Positions 16,225 to 25,050 of a stretch of 64,000 bases of DNA are shown piece by piece. The stretch is from Microlunatus soli (GTDB lineage: Bacteria; Actinomycetota; Actinomycetes; Propionibacteriales; Propionibacteriaceae): positions 2,604,001-2,668,000 of the forward strand of contig NZ_LT629772.1 in assembly GCF_900105385.1 (NCBI RefSeq), in the 5' to 3' direction. Within the stretch, counting starts at the first letter, position 1, and every line of letters begins with the position of its first letter. Under the pieces are notes generated by a model. The model was not told the DNA's origin and did no database searches. It saw only the letters and a list, made by a program, of their open reading frames with translations. A program made the translations under genes and the position numbers.

Positions 16225-17088
16225 TCATTTCAACAGCCGGGACATCCGCCGGTCGGCAAGCTTCTTGCCACCGGTCTGACAGGTCGGGCAATACTGCATC
16301 GACGAGTCGGCGAAGGAGACCTCGGCGATCGTGTCACCGCAGACCTCGCAGGTCTGACCGGCTCGACCGTGCACCCGCATCCCGGACTTCTTCTCCGCCT
16401 TCAGATCCTTGGCGGCCAGCCCTTCGGACCGCTTGATCGCCAGCGCGAGCTCGTCCTTGATCGCGACGAAGAGGGCGGACCGCTCGACATCGGTGAGCGA
16501 ATTCGCCGGCTTGAACGGACTCAGCTTGGCCACGTGCAGGATCTCGTCGGAGTAGGCGTTGCCGATCCCGGCGATCACCTTCTGATCCTTCAACACACCC
16601 TTGAGCTGGGAACGGCCGGCATCGCTGAGCAAAGCGGCCAGCGTGTCGACGGTGAAGTCGTCGGCCAACGGGTCCGGCCCGAGGGAGGCGATGCCGGGAA
16701 CGCTCTGCGGATCGGTGGTGACGTAGATCGCCAGTTTGCGTTGGGTGCCGGCCTCGGTGAGATCGAATCCGGAGTCGTCGTCGAGCCGGACCCGGAGCGC
16801 CATCGGGCCCTTGCCCGGGCGTAACGGCTTCTCGCCCAGCTCGTCGCGCCAGCGCAGCCAGCCGGCGCGGGCCAGGTGGAACACCAGGTGCACGCCCTGA
16901 GCATCGATGTCGAGGAACTTCCCGTGCCGGGAGACCTTCTCGACCTCCAGGCCGTGCAGCGCGGTCAGCGGTGGATCGTAGGTCTTGAGAGCACTGAACG
17001 CCGCCAACTCGACACGCGCGATCGCGTGCTCGCGCAGCCGTTCATCGAGGAATCGCACCAGCGACTCGACCTCGGGCATCTCGGGCAT
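16225..17088 (-). CDS. formamidopyrimidine-DNA glycosylase / endonuclease VIII-like protein
   Basis: 287 residues from ATG 17088. Removal of Met leaves an N-terminal PEMPEVE, the catalytic Pro and Glu of the Fpg/Nei family, so 17088 is preferred to ATG 17097 or 17079. A Lys and the HhH-like region (IAGIGNAYSDEILH) bind DNA, and a C-terminal zinc finger is formed by C247, C250, C267 and C270. The enzyme removes oxidised or ring-opened bases and nicks the abasic site. The sequence differs from classical MutM in the loop regions and may be one of the actinobacterial paralogues. Transcription starts beside a long repeat-rich spacer. Confidence 0.87.
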   Translation of the reverse strand: MPEMPEVESLVRFLDERLREHAIARVELAAFSALKTYDPPLTALHGLEVEKVSRHGKFLDIDAQGVHLVFHLARAGWLRWRDELGEKPLRPGKGPMALRVRLDDDSGFDLTEAGTQRKLAIYVTTDPQSVPGIASLGPDPLADDFTVDTLAALLSDAGRSQLKGVLKDQKVIAGIGNAYSDEILHVAKLSPFKPANSLTDVERSALFVAIKDELALAIKRSEGLAAKDLKAEKKSGMRVHGRAGQTCEVCGDTIAEVSFADSSMQYCPTCQTGGKKLADRRMSRLLK

Positions 17089-17097
17089 AGCAGCCAT

Positions 17098-17516
17098 TAT
17101 GGTCCGCGCCACCCACAGCCCGGCCCGATCACGGCACTCTCCCCCGCGATTCCGCCCCGGATCGCCCCAGATCGCCCCGGTCAGATCGCAACACGTGTTA
17201 CCGAATCGCCGTCGAACACCCCCACCTCTGGGGGGCGATATGCCCCCACATGTCGCGATCTGACCGAGCAGCGTCGGCCCCGATCGGTGCTGTCGTACAG
17301 GTCGGTACTGGTCGGTGCAGGTCGCCGCCACCCGGCGAAATCTCAGCGCCTGCGCTGAAATCGCCCTCAGCCGTCGGCGGACCGGGGCGAAATGGCCGTG
17401 CGTGTTACCACGCCCCTTGGGCGGCGACTCCGTGGGCGATGTGGCGCCCACTGTTGCTATCTGGCCGGATGGACGACGCGGGGTACGGGCCGCGACGGCG
17501 TCGGCCCGGGCGAGGG
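17098..17516. repeat. repeat-rich non-coding spacer
   Basis: No convincing gene is seen in these 420 bases. An 11-bp perfect inverted repeat GGTCAGATCGC/GCGATCTGACC (17179-17189 and 17255-17265) encloses a copy of the ACGTGTTACC motif (17188-17210) and a second stem GGGGGC-GATAT-GCCCCC (17231-17247). Another motif copy lies at 17395-17416 (GTGCGTGTTACCACGCCCC). Related copies occur at 33428, 33485 and 37807, so this is a dispersed intergenic repeat family. Confidence 0.6.
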
Positions 17517-18224
17517 TTACTCCGCTGAGGGCCAGTGCGGCAGCGGCAGTGTGAGGGCGGCGGACAGGCGGCGCAGGTAATCGGTGCGGTCGACCTCGAT
17601 CACGCCGAGCGTGGCCAGGTGCGGGGTCTGCCACTGCACATCCAGCAGCCGGGGTTCGCCGTCGGCGCGCAGGATGTCGACCAACCCGACCAGCGCTGCC
17701 TTGGAGGCGTCCCGGCCGATCGTCGGGTGATGGAACATCGATTCGCCGGCGAACAGTCCGGCGATGTTGACCCCGTACAGGCCTCCTGCCAGCCTGCCGT
17801 CCTCGGTCCAGGCCTCGACCGAGTGCACCACGCCGGCCTCGTGCAGTACGCCGTAGACCTCGGCGATCCGGCGATCGATCCAGCCACCCGGGCGGGACCT
17901 GTCGGCACAACCACGGAGCACGTCGTCGAAGGCCGTGTCGACGGTGATCCGGTAGCGCTTGATCATCTTCCGCAGTGAACGGGACACCTTCAGCCCGTCC
18001 AGCGGCAGGATGCCCCGGTCCAAGGGCGAGTACCACCCCATCAGCTGCCGTCCGCGGAATCCGTGGTGTGGCATCGGGAACACGCCGCTGCGGTAGGCCT
18101 GCACCGCCAACTCGGGGCCGAACTCCTCGGTCATCCCGATCAGGTCACTCTCCGGCCACCGCCGCGGCGGGCCGAACACCGATCCCTCGTCCGCCAAACC
18201 AGCCATGATGGACGAGTCTGGCAC
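17517..18224 (-). CDS. aat: leucyl/phenylalanyl-tRNA-protein transferase
   Basis: 235 residues from GTG 18224, with ATG 18206 also possible. The family motifs are complete: AYRSGVFPM, WYSPLDRGILPL, GGWIDRRIAEVY, SVEAWTEDGRLAGGLYGV and GLFAGESMFH. The enzyme adds Leu or Phe from charged tRNA to N-terminal Arg or Lys of proteins, marking them for ClpS/ClpAP degradation through the N-end rule. It is cytosolic and monocistronic here. The C-terminus follows the usual length. Confidence 0.92.
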   Translation of the reverse strand: MPDSSIMAGLADEGSVFGPPRRWPESDLIGMTEEFGPELAVQAYRSGVFPMPHHGFRGRQLMGWYSPLDRGILPLDGLKVSRSLRKMIKRYRITVDTAFDDVLRGCADRSRPGGWIDRRIAEVYGVLHEAGVVHSVEAWTEDGRLAGGLYGVNIAGLFAGESMFHHPTIGRDASKAALVGLVDILRADGEPRLLDVQWQTPHLATLGVIEVDRTDYLRRLSAALTLPLPHWPSAE

Positions 18225-18411
18225 GAACCGGACAGACTCCCGCGCGGGCGTCGGACGACCGGATCCGGGTTATCCCTGAGGTTTCCAGCGTCGACCTGCA
18301 CCGGAGGTCGGTCGACCCGTCACGGAACGTACTCTGGATCGCGCGGCGGATGATTTGTCCGCAGCACCCGTGCCGGCTCGCCGGCGTGGTCGTCGACAGT
18401 TCGGAGGATCG

Positions 18412-19107
18412 ATGCCGTCAGCAAAGGATGTCGGGCGGGCGGTGGCGCGCCGACTGCAGCCGGTGACAACGACCGGGCCGCAGGCCGCCGGCACCATGCT
18501 GCGCAGGATCGTCGAGGTCGCCATCGACGGCACCGGCCGCTTCCCCAGCGCTCGTACGACGGCTGCTCGCCACCTCGAAAAGCACGGCGGCTCCGTCGAT
18601 GCCGCCATCGAGTCGCTGATCGACAGCCACGTCAGGATCGGTACGGCGCAGGGTTTCGTCACCAACCTCGGTGGGATCGTCGTCGCCGCCGTCACCATCC
18701 CGGCCAACCTGGCCGGCGTCGCCGTCGTCCAGGTCCGGATGATCGCCGCGATCGCCCATCTGCGCGGCTACGACATCGACGACCGGCGGGTCCGTACGGC
18801 GCTGGTGCTGTGCCTGCTGGGTGGCGAGCAGATCGGCCGCCGGGTCGCCAGCGGGCGGCTCCCGACGACGCCGCTGGCCATCGCCACCGCACCCGTCTTC
18901 GACCCCAATCTGGACGCCCGCGTATCCGAGGCCGTGGTCGGCGATCTGCTGGCCCGGGTCGGCGGCAAACACCTGCCGCTGTTGATCACCCGCCGGATCC
19001 CGCTGCTCGGCGGCGGTGTCGGGGCCGTCGTCGACGGTCTGGCGACCTATCAGATCGGCCAGTTCGCCAAGGGCGAGTTGGTCCGCCGCCGCGCCCTGTC
19101 CAACTGA
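18412..19107 (+). CDS. EcsC-family protein
   Basis: 231 residues from ATG 18412, preceded by GGAGG at four bases. The central part reads GFVTNLGGIVVAAVTIPANLAGVAVVQVRMIAAIAHL, the hydrophobic signature of EcsC-family proteins, followed by helical segments and a glycine-rich hydrophobic stretch IPLLGGGVGAVVDG. The biochemical role of the family is not known; the name comes from the third gene of the ecs ABC-transporter locus of Bacillus, and no such ABC genes are near. It is likely a membrane-associated protein. Confidence 0.72.
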   Translation: MPSAKDVGRAVARRLQPVTTTGPQAAGTMLRRIVEVAIDGTGRFPSARTTAARHLEKHGGSVDAAIESLIDSHVRIGTAQGFVTNLGGIVVAAVTIPANLAGVAVVQVRMIAAIAHLRGYDIDDRRVRTALVLCLLGGEQIGRRVASGRLPTTPLAIATAPVFDPNLDARVSEAVVGDLLARVGGKHLPLLITRRIPLLGGGVGAVVDGLATYQIGQFAKGELVRRRALSN

Positions 19108-19263
19108 GTCTGCCCGCCCTCGACCGGCTGGACAGCCGGACCGGCTGGGATCGGCTGCGGGACCGGTCAGGAATCGAGAAGCACCCGACGTCGCCGGGTC
19201 CTAGCGTTGTCGCCGACGGCCCGAACCTCTGTCGGGTCACTGGACACGAAGGGGTTGACCGAG

Positions 19264-19701
19264 ATGACGACCGACACCAAGAGTGGCTTCTCCGCCGACG
19301 AACGGGCCGCAATGAAGGCTCGCGCAGCCGAGCTGCGTTCCTCGGGTAAGAAGGGTGCCAAGGCGGCCGACGGGCTGCAGGCCCTGTTGGACAAGATCGC
19401 GGAGATGACTCCGCAGGACCGGGCGCTGGCCGAGCGCGTCCACCTGGCCATCACCGCCGCCGGACCGGACCTGCTGCCGAAGACCTGGTACGGGATGCCC
19501 GCCTACACCGATGCCGACGGCAAACTGATCGTCGCCTTCAAGAACGCCGGCAAATTCGGCTCCCGCTACGCCACGCTCGAATTCCAGGACTCCGCCCGCC
19601 TCGACGACGGCGACATCTGGCCGGTCTCGTTCGCCATCCCGGCCTGGACCCCGGCGGTGCAGAAGAAGATCACCTCGCTGATCAAGGCCGCGCTCTCCTG
19701 A
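19264..19701 (+). CDS. DUF1801/YdhG-like small protein
   Basis: 145 residues from ATG 19264. The C-terminal two thirds fit the DUF1801 fold, with KTWYGMPAYTDADGKLIVAFKNAGKFGSRYATLEF and PVSFAIPAWTPAVQKKI. Members include the Bacillus YdhG/FrataxinB-like iron chaperone and many proteins without a known role. The N-terminal part, rich in Lys and Ala (about residues 8-40), is predicted to be helical and may be a separate extension. It is convergent with an SDR gene, with a 62-base palindromic repeat between. Confidence 0.7.
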   Translation: MTTDTKSGFSADERAAMKARAAELRSSGKKGAKAADGLQALLDKIAEMTPQDRALAERVHLAITAAGPDLLPKTWYGMPAYTDADGKLIVAFKNAGKFGSRYATLEFQDSARLDDGDIWPVSFAIPAWTPAVQKKITSLIKAALS

Positions 19702-19731
19702 CCACTCGCCGGGCCGACCGCCCTCGCATTG

Positions 19732-19793
19732 CCGCACCGGCTCCGTACCTTCGCACCAGGTGTACAGGGTGCGGGGACACGCAACCGGTGCGG
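19732..19793. repeat. 62-bp palindromic repeat, copy A
   Basis: The sequence starts CCGCACCGG and ends CCGGTGCGG, folding into a long imperfect hairpin around AGGTGTAC. A second copy with the same ends and loop lies at 50494-50554. Here it sits between convergent genes and could help terminate both. Confidence 0.8.
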
Positions 19794-19798
19794 AAGGG

Positions 19799-20605
19799 TC
19801 AGCCGGCGATCCGGCGGAAGATCGGCAACGGGGCGAAGCGCATCACCGGGGCCAGGAACGCCCATGGCCGGGTCGGTACGTAGACCCGGGCTCGTTCGGA
19901 CTCGATCGCGTCGTAGAGCGCCGTGGCGCCGGTCGGCAGGTCCACCGACCACTTCTTGTTCGGATCGTCCTCGTTGATGGCGGTGTCGATGTAGCCGGGG
20001 AAGATCGTGCTGACCGTGATCGGCCGGTTCCACAGGCTGGACCGCACCGATTCACCGAGGGTGGCGATCGCGGCCTTGCTGGTGGAGTACGCCGCCATCC
20101 TGCCGCCGAGGCCGCGCAGCGCCGCCATCGAGGAGATGATCACCAGGTGGCCGGCCTGGGCGGTCCAGAACTGCTGGACCGCCGCCTCGACGGTGTTCAA
20201 CGTCCCGATCACGTTGGTCTGCAGCACCCGGCGGTTGTCCGCCGCCTGCCCGGTCCCCACCTGGGCACCGAGCCCGATCCCGGCATTGGCGACCACCCGG
20301 TCGAGGCCGCCGAGATCCTCCGCCGCGCGGCCCATCACCCGCTGCACCTCGGCGTCATCGGTGACGTCGAGGCGGTAGGTCTCGAAGCTGCCGGCGGGAT
20401 GGTCACGTCGGAGTTCCTGCTGCAGCGCGTCCAACTCGGGTTGCCGTCGGGCACAGAGCGCGAGATCGCGACCGTCGGCGGCCCAGCGGCGAGCGAGCTC
20501 GGCACCGAGTCCGGATGACGCGCCGGTGATCAGGATCCGCTGACGACGCGGCGGGGTACGGCGGACGGACGCCCGGGGCGGTGGGTTACGGGAGAGGAGC
20601 GGCAC
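19799..20605 (-). CDS. short-chain dehydrogenase/reductase
   Basis: 268 residues with the classical SDR set: TGASSGLG at about residues 27-34 for NADP(H), NAG in RVVANAGIGLG, ISSMAALRG with the catalytic Ser, and YSTSKAA with Tyr and Lys. An unusually basic N-terminus (RNPPPRASVRRTPPRRQR) precedes the Rossmann strand. It may be an artefact of a start that is too early, or may help membrane binding. The C-terminal part contains a hydrophobic WAFLAPVMRFAPLPIF segment, seen in SDRs related to lipid metabolism. The substrate is unknown. Confidence 0.82.
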   Translation of the reverse strand: MPLLSRNPPPRASVRRTPPRRQRILITGASSGLGAELARRWAADGRDLALCARRQPELDALQQELRRDHPAGSFETYRLDVTDDAEVQRVMGRAAEDLGGLDRVVANAGIGLGAQVGTGQAADNRRVLQTNVIGTLNTVEAAVQQFWTAQAGHLVIISSMAALRGLGGRMAAYSTSKAAIATLGESVRSSLWNRPITVSTIFPGYIDTAINEDDPNKKWSVDLPTGATALYDAIESERARVYVPTRPWAFLAPVMRFAPLPIFRRIAG

Positions 20606-20686
20606 GGGACCAACCTACGGCGTCGGTCTGTTGCGATCAGCAACCTCACAGGATCGGAACTTGCGCCGAAACCCGGACAGTCTTAC

Positions 20687-20703
20687 TTTAGGCAAGCCTA
20701 ACC
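20687..20703. promoter_or_regulatory. IdeR/DtxR-like iron box upstream of efeUOB
   Basis: TTTAGGCAAGCCTAACC (20687-20703) contains the palindrome TTAGGC-AA-GCCTAA and fits the core of the actinobacterial DtxR/IdeR box (TTAGGnnAGnCTAA). It lies about 40 bases before efeU, so iron-loaded IdeR should repress the operon. Confidence 0.8.
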
Positions 20704-20742
20704 AATTCTGGCTCACCGGACACGGGGGATCGACCGACCACC

Positions 20743-21612
20743 ATGATTGCCAACTTCCTCATCGGCCTGCGCGAAGGCCTGGAGGCCGCACTGGTGGTCA
20801 GCATCCTGATCGCCTACCTGGTCAAGAGTGATCGGCGGCACCTGCTGCCGCGGATCTGGACCGGTGTCGGCATCGCCGTGCTGATCTCGCTCGGCTTCGG
20901 CGCCGCCCTGACCTTCGGACCCAAGGGCCTGACCTTCGAGGCCCAGGAGGCGATCGGCGGCTCACTGTCGATCATCGCGGTCGGCTTCGTCACCTGGATG
21001 ATCTTCTGGATGGCCGGTGCCGCCCGGTCACTCTCCGGCCAACTCCGTGGCCAGATCGACCGGGCCGCCGACGGCGCCCGCTGGTCGCTGGCCGTGGTCG
21101 CCCTGCTGGCGGTCGGCCGGGAAGGGCTGGAGACCGCGCTCTTCCTCTGGGCGGCCACCCAAGCGGGATCAACCGGCGGCGGTTCGCTCGGTCCGTTGCT
21201 CGGCGCGGCCGCCGGAATCGGCGTCGCCGTCGTACTGGCCTACTTCATGTACCGCGGCGCACTCAAGATCAACTTGTCCCGGTTCTTCACGATCACCGGC
21301 GCCTTCCTGATCATCGTCGCAGCCGGGGTGCTGGCCTACGGCGTCCACGATCTCCAGGAAGCCCGCATCCTGCCCGGCTTGCAGACGCTGGCCTTCGACG
21401 TTTCGGTGGCCGTCCCGCCGACCTCCTGGTACGGCACCCTGTTGAAGGGCGTGTTCAACTTCTCACCGGCCACCACCACACTCCAATTGATCGTCTGGCT
21501 GGCCTACGTCGTCCCGGTGATGACGATCTTCGTGCTGCGTGCACGCAGCACGCACCGTCCACGGCCGACAGCCGTGGCACCGACCACATCGAACTCGGGG
21601 ACCATCTCATGA
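20743..21612 (+). CDS. efeU: ferrous/ferric iron permease EfeU (FTR1 family)
   Basis: 289 residues with about seven membrane helices. Two REGLE motifs, at residues 10-14 and 126-130, are the iron-binding pairs of FTR1/EfeU permeases. It is the first gene of efeUOB and carries iron across the membrane after handling by EfeO and EfeB. ATG 20743 has GGGGGA upstream and an IdeR-like box before that. The stop overlaps the efeO start as ATGA, so translation is coupled. Confidence 0.94.
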   Translation: MIANFLIGLREGLEAALVVSILIAYLVKSDRRHLLPRIWTGVGIAVLISLGFGAALTFGPKGLTFEAQEAIGGSLSIIAVGFVTWMIFWMAGAARSLSGQLRGQIDRAADGARWSLAVVALLAVGREGLETALFLWAATQAGSTGGGSLGPLLGAAAGIGVAVVLAYFMYRGALKINLSRFFTITGAFLIIVAAGVLAYGVHDLQEARILPGLQTLAFDVSVAVPPTSWYGTLLKGVFNFSPATTTLQLIVWLAYVVPVMTIFVLRARSTHRPRPTAVAPTTSNSGTIS

Positions 21613-22802
21613 TCACGACCACTCAACCGGATCACCGCCGACGGCGCGCATTGGCCATCGGATCGCTTGCCCTGTTGGCGATTCCGCTGGCAGCCTGCAC
21701 CGACAACACAGCCGCCGGCTCCGGCGAGTCCAAAGATCCACGATCCTTGACTGTGCAGGCCGGCGACACCAGTTGCACGGTCTCCGGCGCCAAGGCGCCA
21801 GCGGGCACGATCCGGTTCTCGGTGAAGAACACCGGCAGCAAGATCAACGAGTTCTACCTGCTCGGCTCCGACGGGTTGCGGATCATCGGAGAGGTGGAGA
21901 ACATCGGCCCGGGCCTGACCCGCGATCTGGTGCTGAACGCCGTACCGGGCAAGTACTTCACGGCGTGCAAGCCCGGCATGGTCGGCGACGGCATCCGCGC
22001 CGGCTTCACCGTCTCCGACTCCGGTCAGCCCTCCCAGGGGAAGGCCGATGATCAACAGCTGATCGACCAGGCCAACAAGCAGTACGCCGGCTACGTCAAG
22101 GACCAGACCGAACAGCTGATCACCAAGACCGAGAAGTTCGCCAAGCTCTACACCGCCGGCGACGACGACGCAGCGCGCAAGCTCTACCCTCAGGCCCGGG
22201 TGCACTGGGAACGGATCGAGCCGGTCGCGGAGTCCTTCGGAGACCTGGACCCGAAGATGGATCTGCGGGAGGCAGACCTCGAAGCGGGACAGAAATGGAC
22301 CGGCTGGCATCGGATCGAGAAAGACCTCTGGCCGGCCCGGGCCAAGGGCTACAAGCCGCTCACCGACGCCCAGCGCAAGGCCTATGCCGACAACCTGGTG
22401 GCCAACACCCAGACGCTGTACAAGCGGACCCGGACGATCACCTTCACCGTCGACCAGATCGGCAACGGAGCCAAGGGACTGTTGGACGAGGTCGCGACCG
22501 GCAAGGTAACCGGCGAGGAGGAATACTGGTCGCGCACCGATCTGTGGGACTTCCAGGCCAACGTCGACGGCGCCAAGGTCGCCTTCGAAGGGCTGCGGCC
22601 GATCCTGAAGAGCCGCGATCCCGAACTGGACCACGAGATCGACGCCCGGTTCAGCAAGCTGCAGAAGCTGCTGGACCAGCAGCGTGACGGCGACGGCTTC
22701 GTCAGCTACGACGAGCTCAGCCACGCCGAGGTCAAGCAGCTCAGCGACGCGGTCAACGCACTCTCCGAGCCGCTGTCGAAGCTCACCGCAGCCGTGATCT
22801 GA
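21609..22802 (+). CDS. efeO: iron uptake lipoprotein EfeO
   Basis: 397 residues. The N-terminus has a basic region, a hydrophobic core and the lipobox LAAC with Cys 30, so the mature protein is a lipoprotein. An N-terminal cupredoxin-like domain (TVQAGDTSCTVSGAKAPAGT) is followed by the M75 imelysin-type domain with HWERIEP near residue 199 and WTGWHRIEKDLW, the metal-binding HxxE pattern. It delivers iron to EfeU. Position between efeU and efeB is as in the standard operon. Confidence 0.94.
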   Translation: MITTTQPDHRRRRALAIGSLALLAIPLAACTDNTAAGSGESKDPRSLTVQAGDTSCTVSGAKAPAGTIRFSVKNTGSKINEFYLLGSDGLRIIGEVENIGPGLTRDLVLNAVPGKYFTACKPGMVGDGIRAGFTVSDSGQPSQGKADDQQLIDQANKQYAGYVKDQTEQLITKTEKFAKLYTAGDDDAARKLYPQARVHWERIEPVAESFGDLDPKMDLREADLEAGQKWTGWHRIEKDLWPARAKGYKPLTDAQRKAYADNLVANTQTLYKRTRTITFTVDQIGNGAKGLLDEVATGKVTGEEEYWSRTDLWDFQANVDGAKVAFEGLRPILKSRDPELDHEIDARFSKLQKLLDQQRDGDGFVSYDELSHAEVKQLSDAVNALSEPLSKLTAAVI

Positions 22803-22816
22803 CCGAGGTCTCGATC

Positions 22817-24187
22817 ATGGTTGAGCAGGATCCGGATCGGCGTTCCGGGGACGTCGAACACGACGAATCGGTCCGTCGACAAGCTCAGGACCCGGAACCG
22901 GCACCCTCCGCGACGCGTTCGACGGTTGCCCGGCGGGGGCTGTTGGCAGCCGGTGTCGGGGTGGCCGGCGTCGGAGTCGGACTGGCCGGCGGCACCGCGT
23001 GGGCTGCCAGCCGGGACGGCTCGGATGACCAGCCACCGCCGGGGAGCCGCAGCTACCCGTTCTACGGCAGCCATCAGGCAGGGATCGTCACGCCGGCTCA
23101 GGACCGGCTGCACTTCGCGACGTTCGATGTCAGCACCACATCCCGTTCGGAGTTGACCGCACTGCTGCAGGCGTGGACGCAGGCCGCGGCACGGATGACG
23201 ACCGGCCACGGTGCCGGCAGCATCGGACCGACCTCCGGTGACTACGACGCTCCGCCCGACGACACCGGTGAGGCGATCGGCCTGCCGGCGTCGGGACTGA
23301 CGATCACGTTCGGCTTCGGACCGTCGCTGTTCCGCGATGATCATGGCCGGGACCGGTTCGGTATCGACGACCGGCGACCGGTTGCCCTGCAACGACTGCC
23401 GCACTTCCCCGGTGATCAACTCGTGCCTGCGCAGAGCGACGGCGACCTGTGCATCCAGGCCTGCGCCGATGACCCGCAGGTCGCCGTGCACGCGATCCGC
23501 AACCTGGCCCGGATCGGCTTCGGCACGGTGGCGCTGCGCTGGTCGCAACTCGGATTCGGCCGGACCTCCTCGACCAGCACCGGGCAGAGCACCCCGCGCA
23601 ACCTGTTCGGCTTCAAGGACGGCACCGCCAATCTCAAGGCCGAGCATCGCGTCGACGTCGATGAGCATGTCTGGGTCCGCCGCGGGGCCGATCATCGGGC
23701 GGACTGGCTGACCGGGGGGTCGTACCTGATCACCCGCAAGATCAACATGAGCGTCGAGACCTGGGATCGGCAATCCCTGCGGGAGCAGGAGGCCGTGATC
23801 GGCCGGACCAAGGCCGAGGGGGCGCCGCTGTCCGGCGGAACGGAATTCAGCGCTCCCGATTTCGCCGTCAAAGGGCGGGGCGATCAGCCACTGATCGCGA
23901 CCGACTCACACGTCCGGATCGCCCATCCGAGCCAGAACAACGGTGCCCAGATGCTGCGTCGCGGCTACAACTTCTTCGACGGCAGCAATGGGCTCGGACG
24001 GATGGATGCCGGGCTGTTCTTCATGGCCTACGTCACCGACCCCCGAACCCACTACATCCCGATCCAGAACAAGGTCTCCCGGGACGCGATGGCCGAATAC
24101 CTGCTGCACACCGGATCGGCGATCTTCGCGGTGCCACCCGGCGTCCCGAAGGGCGGCTACGTCGGCCAGGACCTCTTCGAATCCTGA
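22817..24187 (+). CDS. efeB: Tat-exported dye-decolourising peroxidase EfeB
   Basis: 456 residues. The twin-arginine signal (RR at 39-40, followed by GLLAAGVGVAGVG) directs folded export with haem. The Dyp signature GFKDGT (265-270) supplies the catalytic Asp, and SHVRIAHPSQNN carries the proximal haem His. EfeB oxidises ferrous iron or removes iron from haem for the EfeUO system. The cytoplasmic N-terminus before the signal is long for a Tat peptide and contains a degenerate copy of the CTGAGC repeat (22872-22890) that encodes VRRQAQD. Confidence 0.93.
   Translation: MVEQDPDRRSGDVEHDESVRRQAQDPEPAPSATRSTVARRGLLAAGVGVAGVGVGLAGGTAWAASRDGSDDQPPPGSRSYPFYGSHQAGIVTPAQDRLHFATFDVSTTSRSELTALLQAWTQAAARMTTGHGAGSIGPTSGDYDAPPDDTGEAIGLPASGLTITFGFGPSLFRDDHGRDRFGIDDRRPVALQRLPHFPGDQLVPAQSDGDLCIQACADDPQVAVHAIRNLARIGFGTVALRWSQLGFGRTSSTSTGQSTPRNLFGFKDGTANLKAEHRVDVDEHVWVRRGADHRADWLTGGSYLITRKINMSVETWDRQSLREQEAVIGRTKAEGAPLSGGTEFSAPDFAVKGRGDQPLIATDSHVRIAHPSQNNGAQMLRRGYNFFDGSNGLGRMDAGLFFMAYVTDPRTHYIPIQNKVSRDAMAEYLLHTGSAIFAVPPGVPKGGYVGQDLFES
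22872..22890 (-). repeat. degenerate CTGAGC-type repeat inside efeB
   Basis: TCCGTCGACAAGCTCAGGA matches the inverted form of the dispersed repeat (compare GCCCTTCGACAAAGCTCAGG at 10826) with a few changes. It lies in the part of efeB that codes for the variable region before the Tat motif. Confidence 0.55.
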
Positions 24188-24201
24188 CCCGGCCCAGCTG
24201 G

Positions 24202-24987
24202 TCAGCGGATTCGGGCCGGGATGACCGGGCTCGGCTGGGGCCGTTTGGGCGTGATGCCTTGTCCGTGCGGCACCCGGGCGATGCCGCGGGCCAGCCAGGG
24301 GCCGAGCCAGTGCAGTCCCCAGTCCACCGTGCTGCCGATCCGGCCGAAGGCGCGCAGCTCACGGGGCGCACCCGGCAGCGGATCCGACCAGTGCTCGAAG
24401 CCGTCCAGACCGAGCAGGTCAGCGAATCCCTCGGCCATCTTGGTGTGCCCCAGCCAGTTGCCGTGCAGACCGTCCTCGTACCAGAGCCGCGGGTCGGAGG
24501 CGACCGGATAGGCGGTCAGGTCGAGCAGCAGCGCGCCGGTGCTCTTCGCCGAGGCCCGGACGATATCGTTCAGGATGATCATCCGCTCCCGGGCGTAGCG
24601 ACCGAGCGGGTTGAGGAAGCTCGGATCCGGCATCAGGAAGCTGATCACGGTGATGCCCCGCTCGGTCGCGGCACCGAACATCGCGTCGTAGTCCGCGGCC
24701 AGCCGGCCGAACTCCGGGTGCGGGCCGATCACATCGTTGACGCCGCCGGTGATGCTCAGCAGATCCGGGTCGAGCGCGAGCGCGGCATCGAACTGGGTGC
24801 GTCGGATCTCGTTCAGTCGCAGGCTACGGATGGCCAGGTTGGCATACTCCAACGGCTCGTCCTGCGCGGCGGCGATGTGATCGGCAAGGCGATCCGCCCA
24901 ACCCCGATAGGCCCCGTCCTCGGCGAAGTCCTGGAGACCTTCGGTTGCTGAGTCCCCGATCGCTACATAGCGGCGGAAGTTCCTCAC
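24202..24987 (-). CDS. SGNH/GDSL-family hydrolase
   Basis: 261 residues. Block I is RYVAIGDSATEG with the nucleophile Ser, block III is SITGGVNDV with Asn, and block V is DGLHGNWLGH with the Asp-His pair, so the catalytic set is complete. No signal peptide is visible, so it should be cytosolic, unlike many secreted esterases. Such enzymes deacylate lipids, sugars or other esters, and the substrate is not known. The C-terminal 50 residues are extra, with a Trp-rich stretch (TVDWGLHWLGPWLARG) that might touch the membrane. It converges on efeB. Confidence 0.85.
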   Translation of the reverse strand: MRNFRRYVAIGDSATEGLQDFAEDGAYRGWADRLADHIAAAQDEPLEYANLAIRSLRLNEIRRTQFDAALALDPDLLSITGGVNDVIGPHPEFGRLAADYDAMFGAATERGITVISFLMPDPSFLNPLGRYARERMIILNDIVRASAKSTGALLLDLTAYPVASDPRLWYEDGLHGNWLGHTKMAEGFADLLGLDGFEHWSDPLPGAPRELRAFGRIGSTVDWGLHWLGPWLARGIARVPHGQGITPKRPQPSPVIPARIR

Positions 24988-25050
24988 AATCCGATTCTGG
25001 CACTCGAACTCAAGTCGGTTTCACCGAGCCGGCGGCGCCGATCCGCCCGC

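Noticed and set aside
17188-17210. AACACGTGTT as a ParB site (parS)
   Set aside because: Bacterial parS is close to TGTTTCACGTGAAACA; this motif lacks the GTTTC/GAAAC flanks.
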